The notes beneath the pieces were generated by a model. It was not told the origin of the DNA and searched no databases. It saw only the letters and a list, made by a program, of their open reading frames with translations. Below are positions 7,974 to 18,404 of a DNA stretch of 64,000 nt, piece by piece; the stretch's first letter is position 1; every line of letters starts with the position of its first letter. Origin of the DNA: Streptococcus oralis (GTDB lineage: Bacteria > Bacillota > Bacilli > Lactobacillales > Streptococcaceae). The position numbers and the translations under genes are program-made. The stretch lies in the NCBI RefSeq assembly GCF_002386345.1, contig NZ_CP023507.1:1178001-1242000 (forward strand). Reading direction: 5' to 3'.

Positions 7974-9188
7974 TTAGAGGAGATTGTCAATCAAGTTATC
8001 GACTTCATCTTTTTTAGCTTGAGGTGTGATCTTAGTGATCATAATTCCAGCCACTGCTCGCTCAACCAAGCCTTCAACATCCATGCGTTTTTCATACTGC
8101 TCAGCATTCTCTATCTTAGGATTAGTCTTAGGACGGTCAGGCGCAAAAATTGTACAACAGTCTTCAAAAGGCTGGATTGAAATTTCAAAGGTATCGATTT
8201 CCTGCGCAATGTCAATGATTTCCAACTTGTCCATCGTAACCACAGGGCGGATGATGGGAGTGTTAGTCACAGCGTTGATAGTCTGCATGCTTTCCAAGGT
8301 CTGGCTGGCTACTTGACCAAGACTTTCCCCATTGATGATAATTAAACCATTTCGTATCTCACGAATACGGTCGGTAATCCGCATCATAAAACGACGCGTC
8401 AAGGTCATGAGGTAGGCTTCTGGCGCTTTAGCCTTGATTTCCTCTTGAATCTCAGTGAAAGGCACCTCGATAAACTGGATATTGCCACCAAACTTGGTCA
8501 ATTTCCGAGTCAAATCGTGGGCTTTCTTGAGGGCACCAGGACTCGTGTATGGCGGACTGGCAAAGTGAACCGCCTCAATATCTACACCACGTTTAAGAGC
8601 TAAATAACCTGCTACAGGTGAGTCAATCCCTCCTGACAACATGAGCATACCTTTACCAGAACTTCCCACAGGTAATCCTCCTGCTCCACGAAAAGTTTCA
8701 TAGGAAAGATAGGCCGCTTCCTCACGAATCTCAACCTGAAGATTAATATCTGGATTTTTCATCTGAGCTTGCACGTTTGGAATGGCCTCGAAAACAGCTC
8801 CACCGAGAGTTTGATTGAGTTCACGACTATCCAATTCAAAGTTGTGGTCGCTACGCTTGCTAGTGATTTTAAAGGTCATCCCTTCCTTGTAGATTTTCTT
8901 CATAATCTCTTGGACAGCAGACTTCAAAACGTCCACTGACTTTTCAATCTTATACACAGGAGAAAAATTTTGAATTCCAAAGACTTGTTTGAGCGATTCT
9001 GCAACTGCTGTATAATCAGCTCCATTGAGGTAAGCGTGGGCACGGTCGCGATCTGCGGTTACCTTAACTTGAGGATAGATAGACAAAACGTCTGAAATAT
9101 TATTACGAAGTTTATTAATGAAACGCATACGATTTTTGTGTTTGGTTGACAATTCTCCGTATCGAATCATAATTTCTGAATACTGCAT
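7974..9188 (-). CDS. thiI: tRNA 4-thiouridine synthase ThiI
   Basis: ATP-dependent sulfurtransferase that makes s4U8 in tRNA. 404 aa: an N-terminal ferredoxin-like/THUMP region (about 1-165), then the PP-loop adenylation domain with [12 protein letters not shown]. The C-terminal rhodanese domain of E. coli ThiI is absent, as usual for the short Gram-positive form. Start ATG with AGGAG, 8 bp after the stop of the cysteine desulfurase gene. The desulfurase is its expected sulfur donor. Confidence 0.95.
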   Translation of the reverse strand: MQYSEIMIRYGELSTKHKNRMRFINKLRNNISDVLSIYPQVKVTADRDRAHAYLNGADYTAVAESLKQVFGIQNFSPVYKIEKSVDVLKSAVQEIMKKIYKEGMTFKITSKRSDHNFELDSRELNQTLGGAVFEAIPNVQAQMKNPDINLQVEIREEAAYLSYETFRGAGGLPVGSSGKGMLMLSGGIDSPVAGYLALKRGVDIEAVHFASPPYTSPGALKKAHDLTRKLTKFGGNIQFIEVPFTEIQEEIKAKAPEAYLMTLTRRFMMRITDRIREIRNGLIIINGESLGQVASQTLESMQTINAVTNTPIIRPVVTMDKLEIIDIAQEIDTFEISIQPFEDCCTIFAPDRPKTNPKIENAEQYEKRMDVEGLVERAVAGIMITKITPQAKKDEVDNLIDNLL

Positions 9189-9196
9189 AAATGCTC

Positions 9197-10339
9197 CTAT
9201 CTTACTTTTCTAGTTTGATTGTAAATTAATTTTAGCTTGGTCAAGAACTGCTCGATCTGACTCATGTCATTTTCCAAGTCTAGGCTTAGACGCACAGCTG
9301 ACTGGGCCTTATCCTTGTCCACTCCCATGGCAATCAAGGTGCCTGCAGGTTTTCCTGCCTTGGATGAACAAGCAGAGGTTGTGGAGATGAAAATGTCATA
9401 GTCTTCAAAAGCGTGAACAATGACTTCACCACGAACACCTTTAATCCCAAAAGTCAGGATATGAGGGGCAAAGTCTTCCTCATCTGAAAAGACAAAAATA
9501 TCTGGATAATCCAGAAGGGCTTGGCGAATGACTGCCTTCATCTGCCCTGTCTTACTAGCAAAGATAGCTAACTTTTCCATAGATAAACGGAGAGCTTTGG
9601 CTGTCGCTGCAATCCCTGCCACATTTTCAGTTGTCGAACGATAGTCTCGCTCCTGACCACCACCAGTTAAAAGAGGCGTAATCTTCTTACCAGACTTGAT
9701 ATAGATAAATCCAACACCTCGGACGCCATGAAACTTATGGCTCGAAAAGGTCGCGAAATCCACTCGATCCGTCAGGTATTTTTCAGTCGGAACCTTAGCA
9801 AGTGCCTGAACCGCATCAACATGGAAGGAAATGGTCGGCTTATCTGCTAACAGTTTCGAAATAGCCTCAATAGGCTGGATAGAGCCAATTTCGTTGTTAA
9901 CTGCCATGATGGAGACGAGAGTCGTATCAGGACGTATCAAATCTGCTAATGCTTCAACATCCACAAATCCTTTCTCATCAACTGGAGCAAAATCTATTTC
10001 AAAACCTTGATTTTTCAGCCAGAGTGCTGACTCCTTGACTGCTGGATGTTCAATAGCTGACACAATGATGTGCTTGCCAAACTGGGCTTTTTCAAAGGCC
10101 ACACCCTTGATGACCCAGTTATCTCCTTCTGTTCCACCTGAGGTAAAGAAGATTTCATCACTCTTCTTTCCAATCAAATCTGCAATTTGCTGCCGGGAAG
10201 CATCTAAAATTCGTGTTGCCTGATCTCCCAAACGATGGAGACTAGACGGATTTCCTACAATTTTTGAAGCGACCTGCATGTAAGTTTCAAGTGCTTCAGG
10301 ATAAGGCTTGGTTGTCGCCGAATTATCAAAGTAGATCAT
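9197..10339 (-). CDS. Cysteine desulfurase (NifS-like, ThiI partner)
   Basis: PLP enzyme that removes sulfur from cysteine as a persulfide. 380 aa: PLP lysine K202 in FSSHKFHG, persulfide cysteine C324 in the loop [10 protein letters not shown], and an N-terminal [10 protein letters not shown] typical of class V aminotransferases. In Firmicutes a NifS paralog next to thiI (NifZ in B. subtilis) supplies tRNA thiolation rather than Fe-S assembly. The gap to thiI is 8 bp, supporting that role. Confidence 0.92.
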   Translation of the reverse strand: MIYFDNSATTKPYPEALETYMQVASKIVGNPSSLHRLGDQATRILDASRQQIADLIGKKSDEIFFTSGGTEGDNWVIKGVAFEKAQFGKHIIVSAIEHPAVKESALWLKNQGFEIDFAPVDEKGFVDVEALADLIRPDTTLVSIMAVNNEIGSIQPIEAISKLLADKPTISFHVDAVQALAKVPTEKYLTDRVDFATFSSHKFHGVRGVGFIYIKSGKKITPLLTGGGQERDYRSTTENVAGIAATAKALRLSMEKLAIFASKTGQMKAVIRQALLDYPDIFVFSDEEDFAPHILTFGIKGVRGEVIVHAFEDYDIFISTTSACSSKAGKPAGTLIAMGVDKDKAQSAVRLSLDLENDMSQIEQFLTKLKLIYNQTRKVR

Positions 10340-10381
10340 GTTTTCTCACGCTTTCTAAAATCACTCCTTCTATTGTATCAC

Positions 10382-10424
10382 GAAAAGAGACCTGCGACAA
10401 GAAAGGGAGGTTTCTCTTTTTTTA
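10382..10424. other. Hairpin with T-run in the divergent nifS / small-membrane-protein intergenic region
   Basis: AAGAGACCT and AGGTTTCTCTT pair around an interrupted loop and are followed on the plus strand by a long T-tract. The T-tract leads straight into the CiaR-like repeats of the next promoter. It lies between divergent promoters, so it does not terminate either flanking gene in an obvious way. Confidence 0.4.
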
Positions 10425-10452
10425 AGATTTTTTTAAAGAAATGAGGTATAAT
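10421..10452 (+). promoter_or_regulatory. CiaR-type promoter of the small membrane protein gene
   Basis: TTTAAG (10421-10426), five bases, TTTAAA (10432-10437), nine bases, TATAAT (10447-10452). The direct repeat TTTAAG-N5-TTTAAG placed about 10 bp before the -10 box is the layout of promoters activated by the streptococcal response regulator CiaR. One base of twelve deviates. There is no other recognisable -35 box. Confidence 0.65.
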
Positions 10453-10476
10453 AAATCATAATTAAAGGAGAGTATC

Positions 10477-10902
10477 ATGTCTAACTATCGTAGAACTTCA
10501 AAACCAAAAACAGAACACATCAAAAAGGGCTTTACTGTCTTTCAAAAAACGATTGCTACCATCGGTAGTATCCTTGGTCTCATCACCGCTACTATTACCA
10601 TCATGAACGCCATGGATAATAACAAAAACAACAAAAAAGAACCGACGACAACCCAAACAACTGTTGTCAAGGAAATTCAAAAAGAAGCCCCTCAGGAAAA
10701 TACTACACCTAACAGGGACAACACTCCTACTAAAGAAAATACTCCGCAAGAAGAAACTTCTCAATCCAATAAAAAAGAGGAGAAAAAAGAAGAACAGAAA
10801 ACAACAACTCAGGATCCTTCTACACCTTCCTCAACAAAAGAAACAAGCGATAATGGAACACAGTCAAATACGACGAGTTCTGAAACTAAAACGAACCAGT
10901 AA
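10477..10902 (+). CDS. Small single-pass membrane protein with low-complexity tail
   Basis: 141 aa. A basic N-terminus (about 1-25) is followed by one hydrophobic helix (about 28-47, including TIATIGSILGLITATITI), then about 90 residues of Thr/Glu/Lys/Asn/Gln-rich, probably disordered sequence. There is no lipobox or LPXTG. The ATG has AAAGGAG 6 bp upstream. It stands alone between divergent nifS and convergent ftsK, with which it shares a terminator. From memory, the pneumococcal gene in the same position beside ftsK (spr0782) belongs to the CiaR regulon, fitting the promoter here. Function unknown. Confidence 0.75.
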   Translation: MSNYRRTSKPKTEHIKKGFTVFQKTIATIGSILGLITATITIMNAMDNNKNNKKEPTTTQTTVVKEIQKEAPQENTTPNRDNTPTKENTPQEETSQSNKKEEKKEEQKTTTQDPSTPSSTKETSDNGTQSNTTSSETKTNQ

Positions 10903-10907
10903 TCACC

Positions 10908-10945
10908 AAAATAGCTTCTTTCCAAATTTGGAAAGAAGCTATTTT
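10908..10945. terminator. Bidirectional terminator between small membrane protein gene and ftsK
   Basis: A perfect 38-bp palindrome (two 19-base arms, AAAATAGCTTCTTTCCAAA and its complement). It lies 5 bp after the plus-strand stop and directly abuts the ftsK stop, with T-runs on both strands. Confidence 0.92.
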
Positions 10946-13252
10946 TTATTGTTGCAATACTTTTCGTGGTTTGGTTCCCTCAGCTGGACCGATGACACCT
11001 GCCATTTCGAGTTCTTCCATAAGGCGGGTCGCACGATTAAATCCAACTGACAAACGACGCTGAATCATTGAAGCGCTAGCTTTCTGGGTTTCGATAACCA
11101 AAGCCTTAGCTTCTTCAAAAAGCGGATCGCCACCAGCTTCACCATCAGAAAAATCTCCTTCATTTTCAGGAACATCTCCTGGGTCAAAGCTGTCATCGTA
11201 GTCCGCATCTGCCTGAGCCTTGATGAAGTTTACGATACGTTCAACATCATCATCCGAGATAAAGGAACCTTGCAGACGGACTGGATGATTTTCATCAATT
11301 GGTTTAAAGAGCATATCTCCTCGACCGAGCAGTTTTTCTGCTCCATTCTCATCCAAGATGGTTCGTGAATCTGTACCTGATGAAACTGCAAAAGCCACAC
11401 GAGATGGGACATTGGCCTTGATAAGACCAGAGATAACATCAACCGATGGACGTTGCGTTGCGAGAATCATGTGAATCCCTGCAGCACGCGCCTTCTGTCC
11501 GAGACGAATGATGGCATCTTCTACTTCCTTGCTAGCCACCATCATGAGGTCTGCCAACTCATCTACAATGACAACAATCAAAGGCAGGGGTACTTGTTTA
11601 TACTCAGATTGGCTATTAAATTCCTCGACCTTGGCATTGTAACCAGCGATATTTCGCACACCAACCTTAGCGAAGAGTTCATAACGGTTTTCCATCTCAT
11701 CCACAACCTTTTGCAGAGCCTTGCTGGCCTTGCGTGGATTGGTCACAACTGGAATCAAGAGGTGAGGAATGTCATTGTAAACGGATAACTCAACCATCTT
11801 TGGATCCACCATCATAAACTTGACCTGATCTGGTCTTGCTTTCATCAGAATGCTGGCGATAATACCGTTAACTGCGACTGACTTCCCTGATCCCGTCGAA
11901 CCTGCAACGAGTAGGTGGGGCATCTTGGAAAGGTCAAAGGTGCGAGCAGTTCCATTGACAGCCTTACCTAGAGGAATTTCGAGGAGATTTTCTGGTTTAG
12001 TTTGAGACTGTTCCCAGAGTTCACGGAAGGAAACGGTCGCAATCTCAGAGTTGGGTACTTCAATTCCGACTAAGGATTTACCAGGGATCGGAGCCTCAAT
12101 CCGAACATCCTTGGCCGCCAGAGCCAGCGCTAAGTCGTCTGCCAGATTGGAAATACGGTTAACCCGTACTCCAACTGCTGGCTTGACTTCATACTTGGTT
12201 ACTGATGGCCCAATTTCAGCCCGTTCCACCGTCACCTTGATACCAAAGCTAGCAAAGGTTTCTTCTAGGATTTTGATATTTTCTCGAACAATCTTCTTTT
12301 CCTTGGACTGATCTTTGGGTTTATCTGGCGCAAAGAGTTGCAAGCTTGGTAACTTGTATTCAAGGGCTTCCTTGGCAGAAAAATCAACCTGTACCTCTTC
12401 ATCCTCAAAATCCTCTTCCACATCAGGAACGTCAAAATCTGTTTGAGGGAGGATAATCTCCGGTTCGATCCACTCTTCCTCAGGAATTGGTGGGAAATCG
12501 TAGTCTGGTACTTCAGATAAGATTTCTCCCGTTTCAGGATCTACAGGAGGAAGTGGCAGCGCATCCTGTTCTTCTTGTTCTCTCTGAATTCTGGCTGCTT
12601 CTTCAGCTTCTTGACGAGCCTTCTCTTCTTCTCTCTTGATGAAGCGTTCCTGTTTTCTCTGTTCCTGTTTTTCCATGAAGGATCTGAACTGAGCTCCAAT
12701 AAAGGCTGCAACATCGTAAATAGACCAGGGACTAACCAAGAGTGCCCCAACTAGAATCAAGAGAACTCCAATAAAGTATGATCCGATATTGGAGAAAAGA
12801 AAGGCTATGGGAATATAAAGTCCGACACCAAGCAAGCCTCCACCAGCGAAGCTAGTCACTCGCATACCAGTCAGGTCCGTCATAACTTGAGACAGGGTCC
12901 CTTTTAGGACTGACTGCTCCAAGCCAAATTTCCAGACAAGATAAGCCTCAAAAATTAAGAGTAAGCCAGCGAAGATACAAAGAAATCCTGACAGAAGTCC
13001 CTCTTGCTTGCGTATCCATTTAAAAAGAAAAAGATAGATAAGGAGACCACCTATGGCCACATAGGCCAAACTTCCGACCACCAGTCGAATGAGATTGTAA
13101 AGAGTGACACCTGCTGCACCGAGTTTAAGGGCTGCAATAATCAACAATAAGGCAATCCCTAAGGAAATCAACATCCTCTGGATAGCCTGTTTTCTTTCAA
13201 GTTCTGCTTTAGACGGTCTCCGTCTTGTTTTCGTAGTATTCTTGTTTGCCAT
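10946..13252 (-). CDS. ftsK: DNA translocase FtsK/SpoIIIE
   Basis: Septum-located ATPase that pumps chromosomal DNA during division. 768 aa, the expected streptococcal length. It has four N-terminal membrane helices (about 25-175), a charged Glu-rich linker (about 195-300), the RecA-like motor with Walker [10 protein letters not shown] and Walker [10 protein letters not shown], and a C-terminal winged-helix gamma domain (about 700-768, [16 protein letters not shown]). The start MANKNTTK at 13252 gives the family length, although it lacks a ribosome-binding site and the -10 box lies only 6 nt upstream. Confidence 0.95.
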   Translation of the reverse strand: MANKNTTKTRRRPSKAELERKQAIQRMLISLGIALLLIIAALKLGAAGVTLYNLIRLVVGSLAYVAIGGLLIYLFLFKWIRKQEGLLSGFLCIFAGLLLIFEAYLVWKFGLEQSVLKGTLSQVMTDLTGMRVTSFAGGGLLGVGLYIPIAFLFSNIGSYFIGVLLILVGALLVSPWSIYDVAAFIGAQFRSFMEKQEQRKQERFIKREEEKARQEAEEAARIQREQEEQDALPLPPVDPETGEILSEVPDYDFPPIPEEEWIEPEIILPQTDFDVPDVEEDFEDEEVQVDFSAKEALEYKLPSLQLFAPDKPKDQSKEKKIVRENIKILEETFASFGIKVTVERAEIGPSVTKYEVKPAVGVRVNRISNLADDLALALAAKDVRIEAPIPGKSLVGIEVPNSEIATVSFRELWEQSQTKPENLLEIPLGKAVNGTARTFDLSKMPHLLVAGSTGSGKSVAVNGIIASILMKARPDQVKFMMVDPKMVELSVYNDIPHLLIPVVTNPRKASKALQKVVDEMENRYELFAKVGVRNIAGYNAKVEEFNSQSEYKQVPLPLIVVIVDELADLMMVASKEVEDAIIRLGQKARAAGIHMILATQRPSVDVISGLIKANVPSRVAFAVSSGTDSRTILDENGAEKLLGRGDMLFKPIDENHPVRLQGSFISDDDVERIVNFIKAQADADYDDSFDPGDVPENEGDFSDGEAGGDPLFEEAKALVIETQKASASMIQRRLSVGFNRATRLMEELEMAGVIGPAEGTKPRKVLQQ

Positions 13253-13258
13253 TCTTTT

Positions 13259-13267
13259 ATTATACCA
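13259..13267 (-). promoter_or_regulatory. Extended -10 promoter of ftsK, 6 nt before the ATG
   Basis: Minus strand TGG-TATAAT (TATAAT at 13259-13264), then AAAAGA, then ATG at 13252. The TG of an extended -10 is present and the -35 is weak (TTCGAA at 17 bp). Transcription would start about 7 nt after the -10 box, on or next to the A of ATG. Confidence 0.6.
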
Positions 13268-13338
13268 TATTTCACAGCCATTTCGAATAGAGAAAAAGAT
13301 TGCACCAAATGGTAACAATCTTTCTATTCTAATCCTTT

Positions 13339-15291
13339 TTATGCTTGTGGTTTGCGTAGGTAACCATAAACCACACCACTTACAATTGCGCCAACCAAAA
13401 CAAAGGCAAGGTAGAGAAGGGCATTTGAAGTAAGGGCGATGACGAAGATTCCTCCGTGTGGTGCCATGAGTTTGATTCCTGCAAGACCAACGAGTCCTCC
13501 TGCTACTGCAGAACCAAGGATGAAGCTTGGAATCGCACGAGCTGGGTCTGCTGCACCAAATGGGATCGCTCCTTCAGTGATGAATGACAAGCCCATGATT
13601 ATGTTTGTTAAACCAGAGTTGCGTTCTTCTTTGGTAAATTTATCTTTGAAAAGAAGGGTTGCGACAAAGATAGCAAGTGGTGGAACCATTCCTCCAGCCA
13701 TAACTGCTGCCATAGCTACAGAACCACCTGAAGAAACAGTCGCTGCAAGCGTACCTGTACCAAAGACATAAGCCGCTTTATTAACTGGCCCACCCATATC
13801 AACAGCCATCATGCCCCCAAGAACGATACCAAGAAGGACAGCTGAACCTCCCCCAAGACCGCCTAGGAAGTTATTCATAGCAGTGTTGATTTCTGCCATT
13901 GGGATGTTGACAGCTAACATAACAAATCCAGTCAAGATTGTTCCAAGAAGTGGCAAGAGAAGGATTGATTTAGCACCTTCAAGTGAACGAGGAACTTTTA
14001 CGTATTTCTTGATGGCAAGAACTAAAGCACCTGCGATAAATCCACCAACAAGGGCGCCTAGGAAACCAGATGAGACACCTGCAAGGGTTGAAGTTGCTTC
14101 ACCACCTGCGGCATAAGGAATTTTACCAAAGGCAAAACCTTCTTTGGCAATAGCACCAGCCACAAAACCAGCTACCAAACCTGGTTTTTCAGCGATAGAG
14201 TAGGCTACGTATCCTGCAAAAACTGGAAGCATCAAGCCAAAGGCAGCCCCACCGATTTTCATGAACATAGAAGCTAGTTCATGGTAGGATCCGAGGTTGC
14301 CAAGACTATCTTGTGGCACACCAAAAGCTCCGTCGATTAAGAAGGCGAGGGCAATCATGATACCACCACCGATAACGAATGGTAACATTTGAGATACACC
14401 ACTCATCAAGTGTTTGTAGAAAGCTCCACCGATACTTTGTTTTTCATTAGATGCTGTTGCAGCTTTTGCTCCATTAGCAGCACGATAAACTTCAGCATCT
14501 CCTGAAAGAGCCAAGTTGATCAGCTCTTCTGTCTTACGGATACCGTCTGCAACTGGACGGTTAACCAAAGGTTTTCCATCAAAGCGATCCATCTCTACAG
14601 CCTTGTCAGCAGCGATGATAACAGCTTTAGCCTTGCGGATGTCCTCTACAGTTAGTTGGTTACCAACACCGCTAGCTCCGTTTGTTTCAACCTTAATCCC
14701 AACACCCATTTCAGCAGCCACTTTTTGAAGGGCTTCTTGAGCCATGTATGTGTGGGCAATACCTGTCGTACAAGCTGTAACAGCTACGATAAAGTCGTCA
14801 GAGTCATTAGCAGGTACTTGAACAGGCTCCTCAGCTTTTTCTGAAGCTTGGTTAAAGAGTTCGATAACTTGATCTGCAGATGTTACTTGACGAAGTTTGT
14901 CAGCAAATCCGTCTTTCATCAAGTATTGAGACAATTCTGCCAAGGCTGCCAAGTGAGTATCATTGGCACCTTCTGGAGCTGCAATCATGAAGAAGAGATC
15001 TGTTGGTTGCCCATCTAAGCTTTCGTAGTCAACACCCTTGTTTGACTTAGCAAAGAGAACCGTAGCTTCTTTAACTGCAGAGTTCTTGCTGTGAGGCATA
15101 GCGATTCCATCACCCAAACCAGTGGAAGTTAGAGCTTCACGCGCTAAGATTCCTTCTTTAAAGGTTTCAAAATCCGTCACGTAACCGTGATCTACCAAAC
15201 TTTTAATCATCTCTTCGATGACAGCTGTTTTTTCAGTTGCCTGCAAATCCAGCAACATGACATCTTTTCTCAATAGGTCTTGAATTTTCAT
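13339..15291 (-). CDS. fruA: Fructose PTS transporter EIIABC
   Basis: Imports fructose and phosphorylates it to fructose 1-phosphate. 650 aa with domains in the order EIIA (about 1-145, phospho-His H67 in [10 protein letters not shown]), EIIB (about 166-265, phospho-Cys C174 in [10 protein letters not shown]) and the multi-helix EIIC (about 290-640). The start overlaps the fruK stop by 4 bp (ATGA), the third gene of fruRKA. There is no long intergenic region before ftsK and no clear terminator, although ftsK has its own promoter. Confidence 0.95.
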   Translation of the reverse strand: MKIQDLLRKDVMLLDLQATEKTAVIEEMIKSLVDHGYVTDFETFKEGILAREALTSTGLGDGIAMPHSKNSAVKEATVLFAKSNKGVDYESLDGQPTDLFFMIAAPEGANDTHLAALAELSQYLMKDGFADKLRQVTSADQVIELFNQASEKAEEPVQVPANDSDDFIVAVTACTTGIAHTYMAQEALQKVAAEMGVGIKVETNGASGVGNQLTVEDIRKAKAVIIAADKAVEMDRFDGKPLVNRPVADGIRKTEELINLALSGDAEVYRAANGAKAATASNEKQSIGGAFYKHLMSGVSQMLPFVIGGGIMIALAFLIDGAFGVPQDSLGNLGSYHELASMFMKIGGAAFGLMLPVFAGYVAYSIAEKPGLVAGFVAGAIAKEGFAFGKIPYAAGGEATSTLAGVSSGFLGALVGGFIAGALVLAIKKYVKVPRSLEGAKSILLLPLLGTILTGFVMLAVNIPMAEINTAMNNFLGGLGGGSAVLLGIVLGGMMAVDMGGPVNKAAYVFGTGTLAATVSSGGSVAMAAVMAGGMVPPLAIFVATLLFKDKFTKEERNSGLTNIIMGLSFITEGAIPFGAADPARAIPSFILGSAVAGGLVGLAGIKLMAPHGGIFVIALTSNALLYLAFVLVGAIVSGVVYGYLRKPQA

Positions 15292-16199
15292 CGTTTTTCT
15301 ACCTCAACTTTTTCATATGTTTCTTTAATAAATTCCGCTGTTGCCAAGTCATCCGAGAAGGTAGTTGCTGTTCCACAAGCCACTCCCCATTTGAAGGCTT
15401 CTACTGCGTCTTTTGATTTGACAAATTCACCGGTAAATCCAGCAACCATTGAGTCGCCAGCTCCCACTGAATTTTTGACTGTTCCCTTGATAGGTTTGGC
15501 GAAGTAAGATCCCTCAGATGTGACAAGAAGAGCACCGTCGCCAGCCATAGAGATGATAACGTTTTGAGCACCTTTGGCCAGTAACTGACGAGCATAGTTC
15601 TCGATTTCATCTAAACTTTCGAGTTTCACTCCAAAGATAGCTCCAAGTTCGTGATTGTTTGGTTTAACCAAAAGTGGCTGGTAGTCCAAACTATCAATCA
15701 AGGTCTGTCCTTCAAAGTCACAAACCACTTGCGCACCAGTCTGGCGTGTCAAGGCAATCAAATCTTTGTAGATAACATTACCTAGATTCTTAGCACTTGA
15801 ACCTGCAAACACCACTGTATCTTCTGCTGTTAAACTAGATAAGATAGCTTTCAATTCTTCTAGCTGAGCCGGTTCAACATTAGGACCAGTCCCGTTGATT
15901 TCTGTTTCTTGGTCTGCTTTGATTTTAACATTGATACGAGTATCTTCTGCTACTTGGACAAAACGAGTTTCGATTTCCTCTTCTGCCAAAGTATCTGTGA
16001 TAAATTTACCAGTAAAACCTCCGATAAATCCAGTCGCTGTATTTGGAATACCCAAGCGTTTCAAAACTCGACTGACATTGATTCCTTTCCCACCAGCAAA
16101 CTTATCATCACTGTCCATACGATTGACACTGCCGACTTGAACTTGGTCCAAGCGCACGATATAGTCAATGGATGGATTGAGTGTGACTGTATAAATCAT
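15288..16199 (-). CDS. fruK: 1-phosphofructokinase
   Basis: Phosphorylates fructose 1-phosphate to fructose 1,6-bisphosphate, feeding PTS-imported fructose into glycolysis. 303 aa PfkB-family sugar kinase starting MIYTVTLNPSIDY. The substrate motif is GGKGINVSRVLKRLG, and the C-terminal anion hole/catalytic motif is NSVGAGDSMVAGF. It overlaps fruR and fruA by 4 bp on each side, so all three are translationally coupled. Confidence 0.95.
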   Translation of the reverse strand: MIYTVTLNPSIDYIVRLDQVQVGSVNRMDSDDKFAGGKGINVSRVLKRLGIPNTATGFIGGFTGKFITDTLAEEEIETRFVQVAEDTRINVKIKADQETEINGTGPNVEPAQLEELKAILSSLTAEDTVVFAGSSAKNLGNVIYKDLIALTRQTGAQVVCDFEGQTLIDSLDYQPLLVKPNNHELGAIFGVKLESLDEIENYARQLLAKGAQNVIISMAGDGALLVTSEGSYFAKPIKGTVKNSVGAGDSMVAGFTGEFVKSKDAVEAFKWGVACGTATTFSDDLATAEFIKETYEKVEVEKR

Positions 16200-16936
16200 A
16201 CTTCTATTACCTCCGTTTTCTTCTTAATAGCCTGCAAGAGCTCATGCCCTTGACTTGTGATGACAATAGCGCGTTTAAGTGGCGCTACCTTGGCAAAGCA
16301 AGTTTGACCAATCTTTGACGAATCAACCAAGACATAGGTTTGTTTGGCATTCTCTAAAATAGCACGCTTAACGGCTCCCTCCTCCATATCTGGAGTCGTA
16401 TAATAACCATCGTCGACACCATTCATCCCGATAAAGGCACGGTCAAAGTGCAATTGGTTAATTTGATTAAGAGCAACTCCACCGATACATGCATCTGTTG
16501 CCATCTTGACACTCCCTCCAACCATGACAGTTGGAATCTGTTTTTCAACCAACTGAACCGCATGGTGAATGGAGTTGGTCACAACTGTGATATTCTTATT
16601 AACCAATTCCCTGATTAAAAAAGCAGTTGTCGTTCCAGCATCGATAAAGATGACATCTTTTTCCTTAATAAGGGATGCTGCTTTTTGAGCCAGTAGCTTC
16701 TTCTCTTGAAGGTTTTTGACAGATTTTTCTTGGATGGTTTCTTCTTCCTGCAAGGAGTGGGGTAATTCTGCTCCTCCATGTACACGGCGAAGCTTGTTCT
16801 CCGCCTCCAACTCGTCCAAATCTCTTCGTACTGTCGATTCTGATGTTTCTAATAGATTAACCAATTTTTCTAGGGAAACTACATGATGTTGATTTAACTC
16901 TTCTAAAATCAATTGCTTCCGCTCAGTTTTTAACAC
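16196..16936 (-). CDS. fruR: DeoR-family transcriptional regulator of the fructose operon
   Basis: Represses or tunes fruRKA, with fructose 1-phosphate as the likely effector (family knowledge). 246 aa. The N-terminal DeoR HTH includes SESTVRRDLDELE, followed by a sugar-phosphate-binding domain with the conserved FIDAGTTT. Two non-ATG starts are possible. GTG at 16936 lies 7 nt after AGGAGG and is preferred; TTG at 16939 is only 4 nt away. First gene of the operon, preceded by a promoter, a cre site and AT-rich repeats. Confidence 0.9.
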   Translation of the reverse strand: MLKTERKQLILEELNQHHVVSLEKLVNLLETSESTVRRDLDELEAENKLRRVHGGAELPHSLQEEETIQEKSVKNLQEKKLLAQKAASLIKEKDVIFIDAGTTTAFLIRELVNKNITVVTNSIHHAVQLVEKQIPTVMVGGSVKMATDACIGGVALNQINQLHFDRAFIGMNGVDDGYYTTPDMEEGAVKRAILENAKQTYVLVDSSKIGQTCFAKVAPLKRAIVITSQGHELLQAIKKKTEVIEV

Positions 16937-16948
16937 CAAATCACCTCC

Positions 16949-16996
16949 TGTTATCGTTTACACTATTCATTCTAGCACATTCTCTACTAAAGTCAA
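16949..16996 (-). promoter_or_regulatory. fruRKA promoter with cre site
   Basis: Minus strand: -35 TTGACT (16991-16996), 16-bp spacer ending TGC, extended -10 TAGAAT (16969-16974). Just downstream, TGTAAACGATAACA (16949-16962) is a perfect match to the CcpA consensus TGWNANCGNTNWCA, sitting at the transcription start. Further upstream (about 17000-17040) the motif GAAAGAAAATGAT and a variant recur and are candidate FruR boxes. Confidence 0.8.
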
Positions 16997-17053
16997 GCAT
17001 TTTTTATCATTTTCTTTCAAATTCTATCATTTTTCTTATTTCCAAAATTTTTA

Positions 17054-17082
17054 TTGCAAGATAAGTGGCTTTATGGTAGACT
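17054..17082 (+). promoter_or_regulatory. Promoter of tRNA-Ser(GGA)
   Basis: -35 TTGCAA (17054-17059), 17-bp spacer, extended -10 TGG-TAGACT (17077-17082). The tRNA begins 16 nt after the -10 box. Confidence 0.7.
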
Positions 17083-17097
17083 ATTTGAGTAAGTATT

Positions 17098-17185
17098 GGA
17101 AGATTACTCAAGAGGCTTAAGAGGCCGTGTTGGAAACGCGGTAGGCGTGTAACAGCGTGCGTGGGTTCGAATCCCATGTCTTCCG
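17098..17185 (+). tRNA. tRNA-Ser (anticodon GGA)
   Basis: 88 nt class II tRNA. The acceptor stem GGAAGAT/GTCTTCC has discriminator G. The anticodon stem CCGTG/CGCGG carries the loop TTGGAAA, giving GGA (reads UCC/UCU). It has a long variable arm and the T-loop GGTTCGAATCC. The 3' CCA is not encoded. Confidence 0.95.
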
Positions 17186-17195
17186 TAGAAAAAGA

Positions 17196-17222
17196 AAAAC
17201 TGCACCTCAATGCAGTTTTTTT
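17196..17222 (+). terminator. Terminator of tRNA-Ser(GGA)
   Basis: AAAACTGCA and TGCAGTTTT pair around CCTCAA, followed by a T-run, 10 nt after the tRNA 3' end. Confidence 0.88.
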
Positions 17223-17317
17223 ATCGTTCTAAGAATAATATCTAGAAATGAAAGGCTGAGTTACTCTAACTATCACACCATATTTGTCTGTATCCTCCCC
17301 TATCCTAATTCATAAAA

Positions 17318-17347
17318 AAACAAGTAGTTTATTAAGACTACTTGTTT
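17318..17347 (-). terminator. Terminator of the lipoprotein gene
   Basis: AAACAAGTAGT and ACTACTTGTTT form an 11-bp stem about 20 bp after the lipoprotein stop. T-runs lie on both sides, so it may work in both directions. Confidence 0.85.
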
Positions 17348-17365
17348 TTCTTCTAAATCTTAGGA

Positions 17366-18325
17366 TTAGATATTACTTTTATCTTTTTTATCTGAAGATT
17401 TGTCTGTTGATTTATCAGTGGATTTGTTTGAAGATTTATCTGAAGACTTGTCTGTTGATTTATCATTAGACTTAGTTGAGTTTTTACGGACAATTTTATC
17501 ATAACCTTCTGTATCATCAAGCAACTCTGTTGCCAAAGTACGGTAATCTTCTTGTGAAATCAGCCAGTTTCCATCCTTATCCTTGGTTAATTTGATTTCT
17601 GTATCAAAATCACCAGTAGTGAAAGGTGTATGAGCTAAGTTAGGATCAACGTCACTGTAGGTTGAGAAATCTTTCTTAAATAGATGCTCAAAAATCCAGT
17701 AAGAAACCAATGTTTGGTAACGCTTGATGTCAACGTTTGAACCAGCTTGATTGTATTTACCTAGGTTATCAACACCTCCAATAAGAGTAGTGAGAACTTC
17801 CCTTGTAGATGAAGCCAATCCTTTAGAGTGCAACTTCTTAGAGTTGAAGGTAACAGTCGCTGTATTTCCTGATTCATCAACCTTCACGTCTTTAACAGTG
17901 TAAGAACCGATATCTTGATATAATCTACGTCTCATCTTCAAGAAACCTGAAATGGTTTCTTCTGGAGTTTCTACAGGGAAATCTTTGTGCCATTGTACTG
18001 AATAGGTAGATGCAGGTGAAAGACCTTCTTCTTTGATTTTTTCACTTGTTTGTACAGCAAATACTGCCTCAGTCCATTTTTCATAAGTGTCGCCATAAAT
18101 CTTCTTAAATCGAGCAGAGTCGCTAGTAAGAACTGAGTCTAAGAGAATCTCAGCATCTTTTGTAACTTTTTCTTTAACTTCTGCTGCTTCATCTTTCTTC
18201 TCAACTTGTTCCGTATTCTCCTTGTTATCAGAAGAAGCTTCAGATGACTGATTAGAAAATACAGAACATGCACCCAAGACAACTGTTGAAAGTGCTAAGA
18301 TACTTAGTAACTTGATCTTTTTCAT
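17366..18325 (-). CDS. Putative surface lipoprotein with Ser/Asp/Lys repeat tail
   Basis: 319 aa. A type II signal peptide with lipobox VLGAC puts the lipid-modified cysteine at residue 20. An Asp/Glu/Lys-rich linker (about 22-58) and a folded domain (about 60-280) follow. The tail (about 284-316) consists of degenerate repeats of KSTDKSSD. The folded part resembles streptococcal lipoproteins without assigned function; I do not recognise a ligand-binding signature. It is monocistronic, between two tRNA-Ser genes on opposite strands. Confidence 0.82.
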   Translation of the reverse strand: MKKIKLLSILALSTVVLGACSVFSNQSSEASSDNKENTEQVEKKDEAAEVKEKVTKDAEILLDSVLTSDSARFKKIYGDTYEKWTEAVFAVQTSEKIKEEGLSPASTYSVQWHKDFPVETPEETISGFLKMRRRLYQDIGSYTVKDVKVDESGNTATVTFNSKKLHSKGLASSTREVLTTLIGGVDNLGKYNQAGSNVDIKRYQTLVSYWIFEHLFKKDFSTYSDVDPNLAHTPFTTGDFDTEIKLTKDKDGNWLISQEDYRTLATELLDDTEGYDKIVRKNSTKSNDKSTDKSSDKSSNKSTDKSTDKSSDKKDKSNI

Positions 18326-18404
18326 GTTTCACCTCATTATGAAAATTTACTCTTGGAGACTACCTCCAAGGATAGTTATTTAGAAAAACACTGGGTTTAT
18401 CTAA

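Noticed and set aside
13276..13300. TTCGAATA resembling a ComX (cin) box; also at about 3932
   Set aside because: Wrong orientation for the neighbouring genes and no T-tract or gene downstream on that strand.
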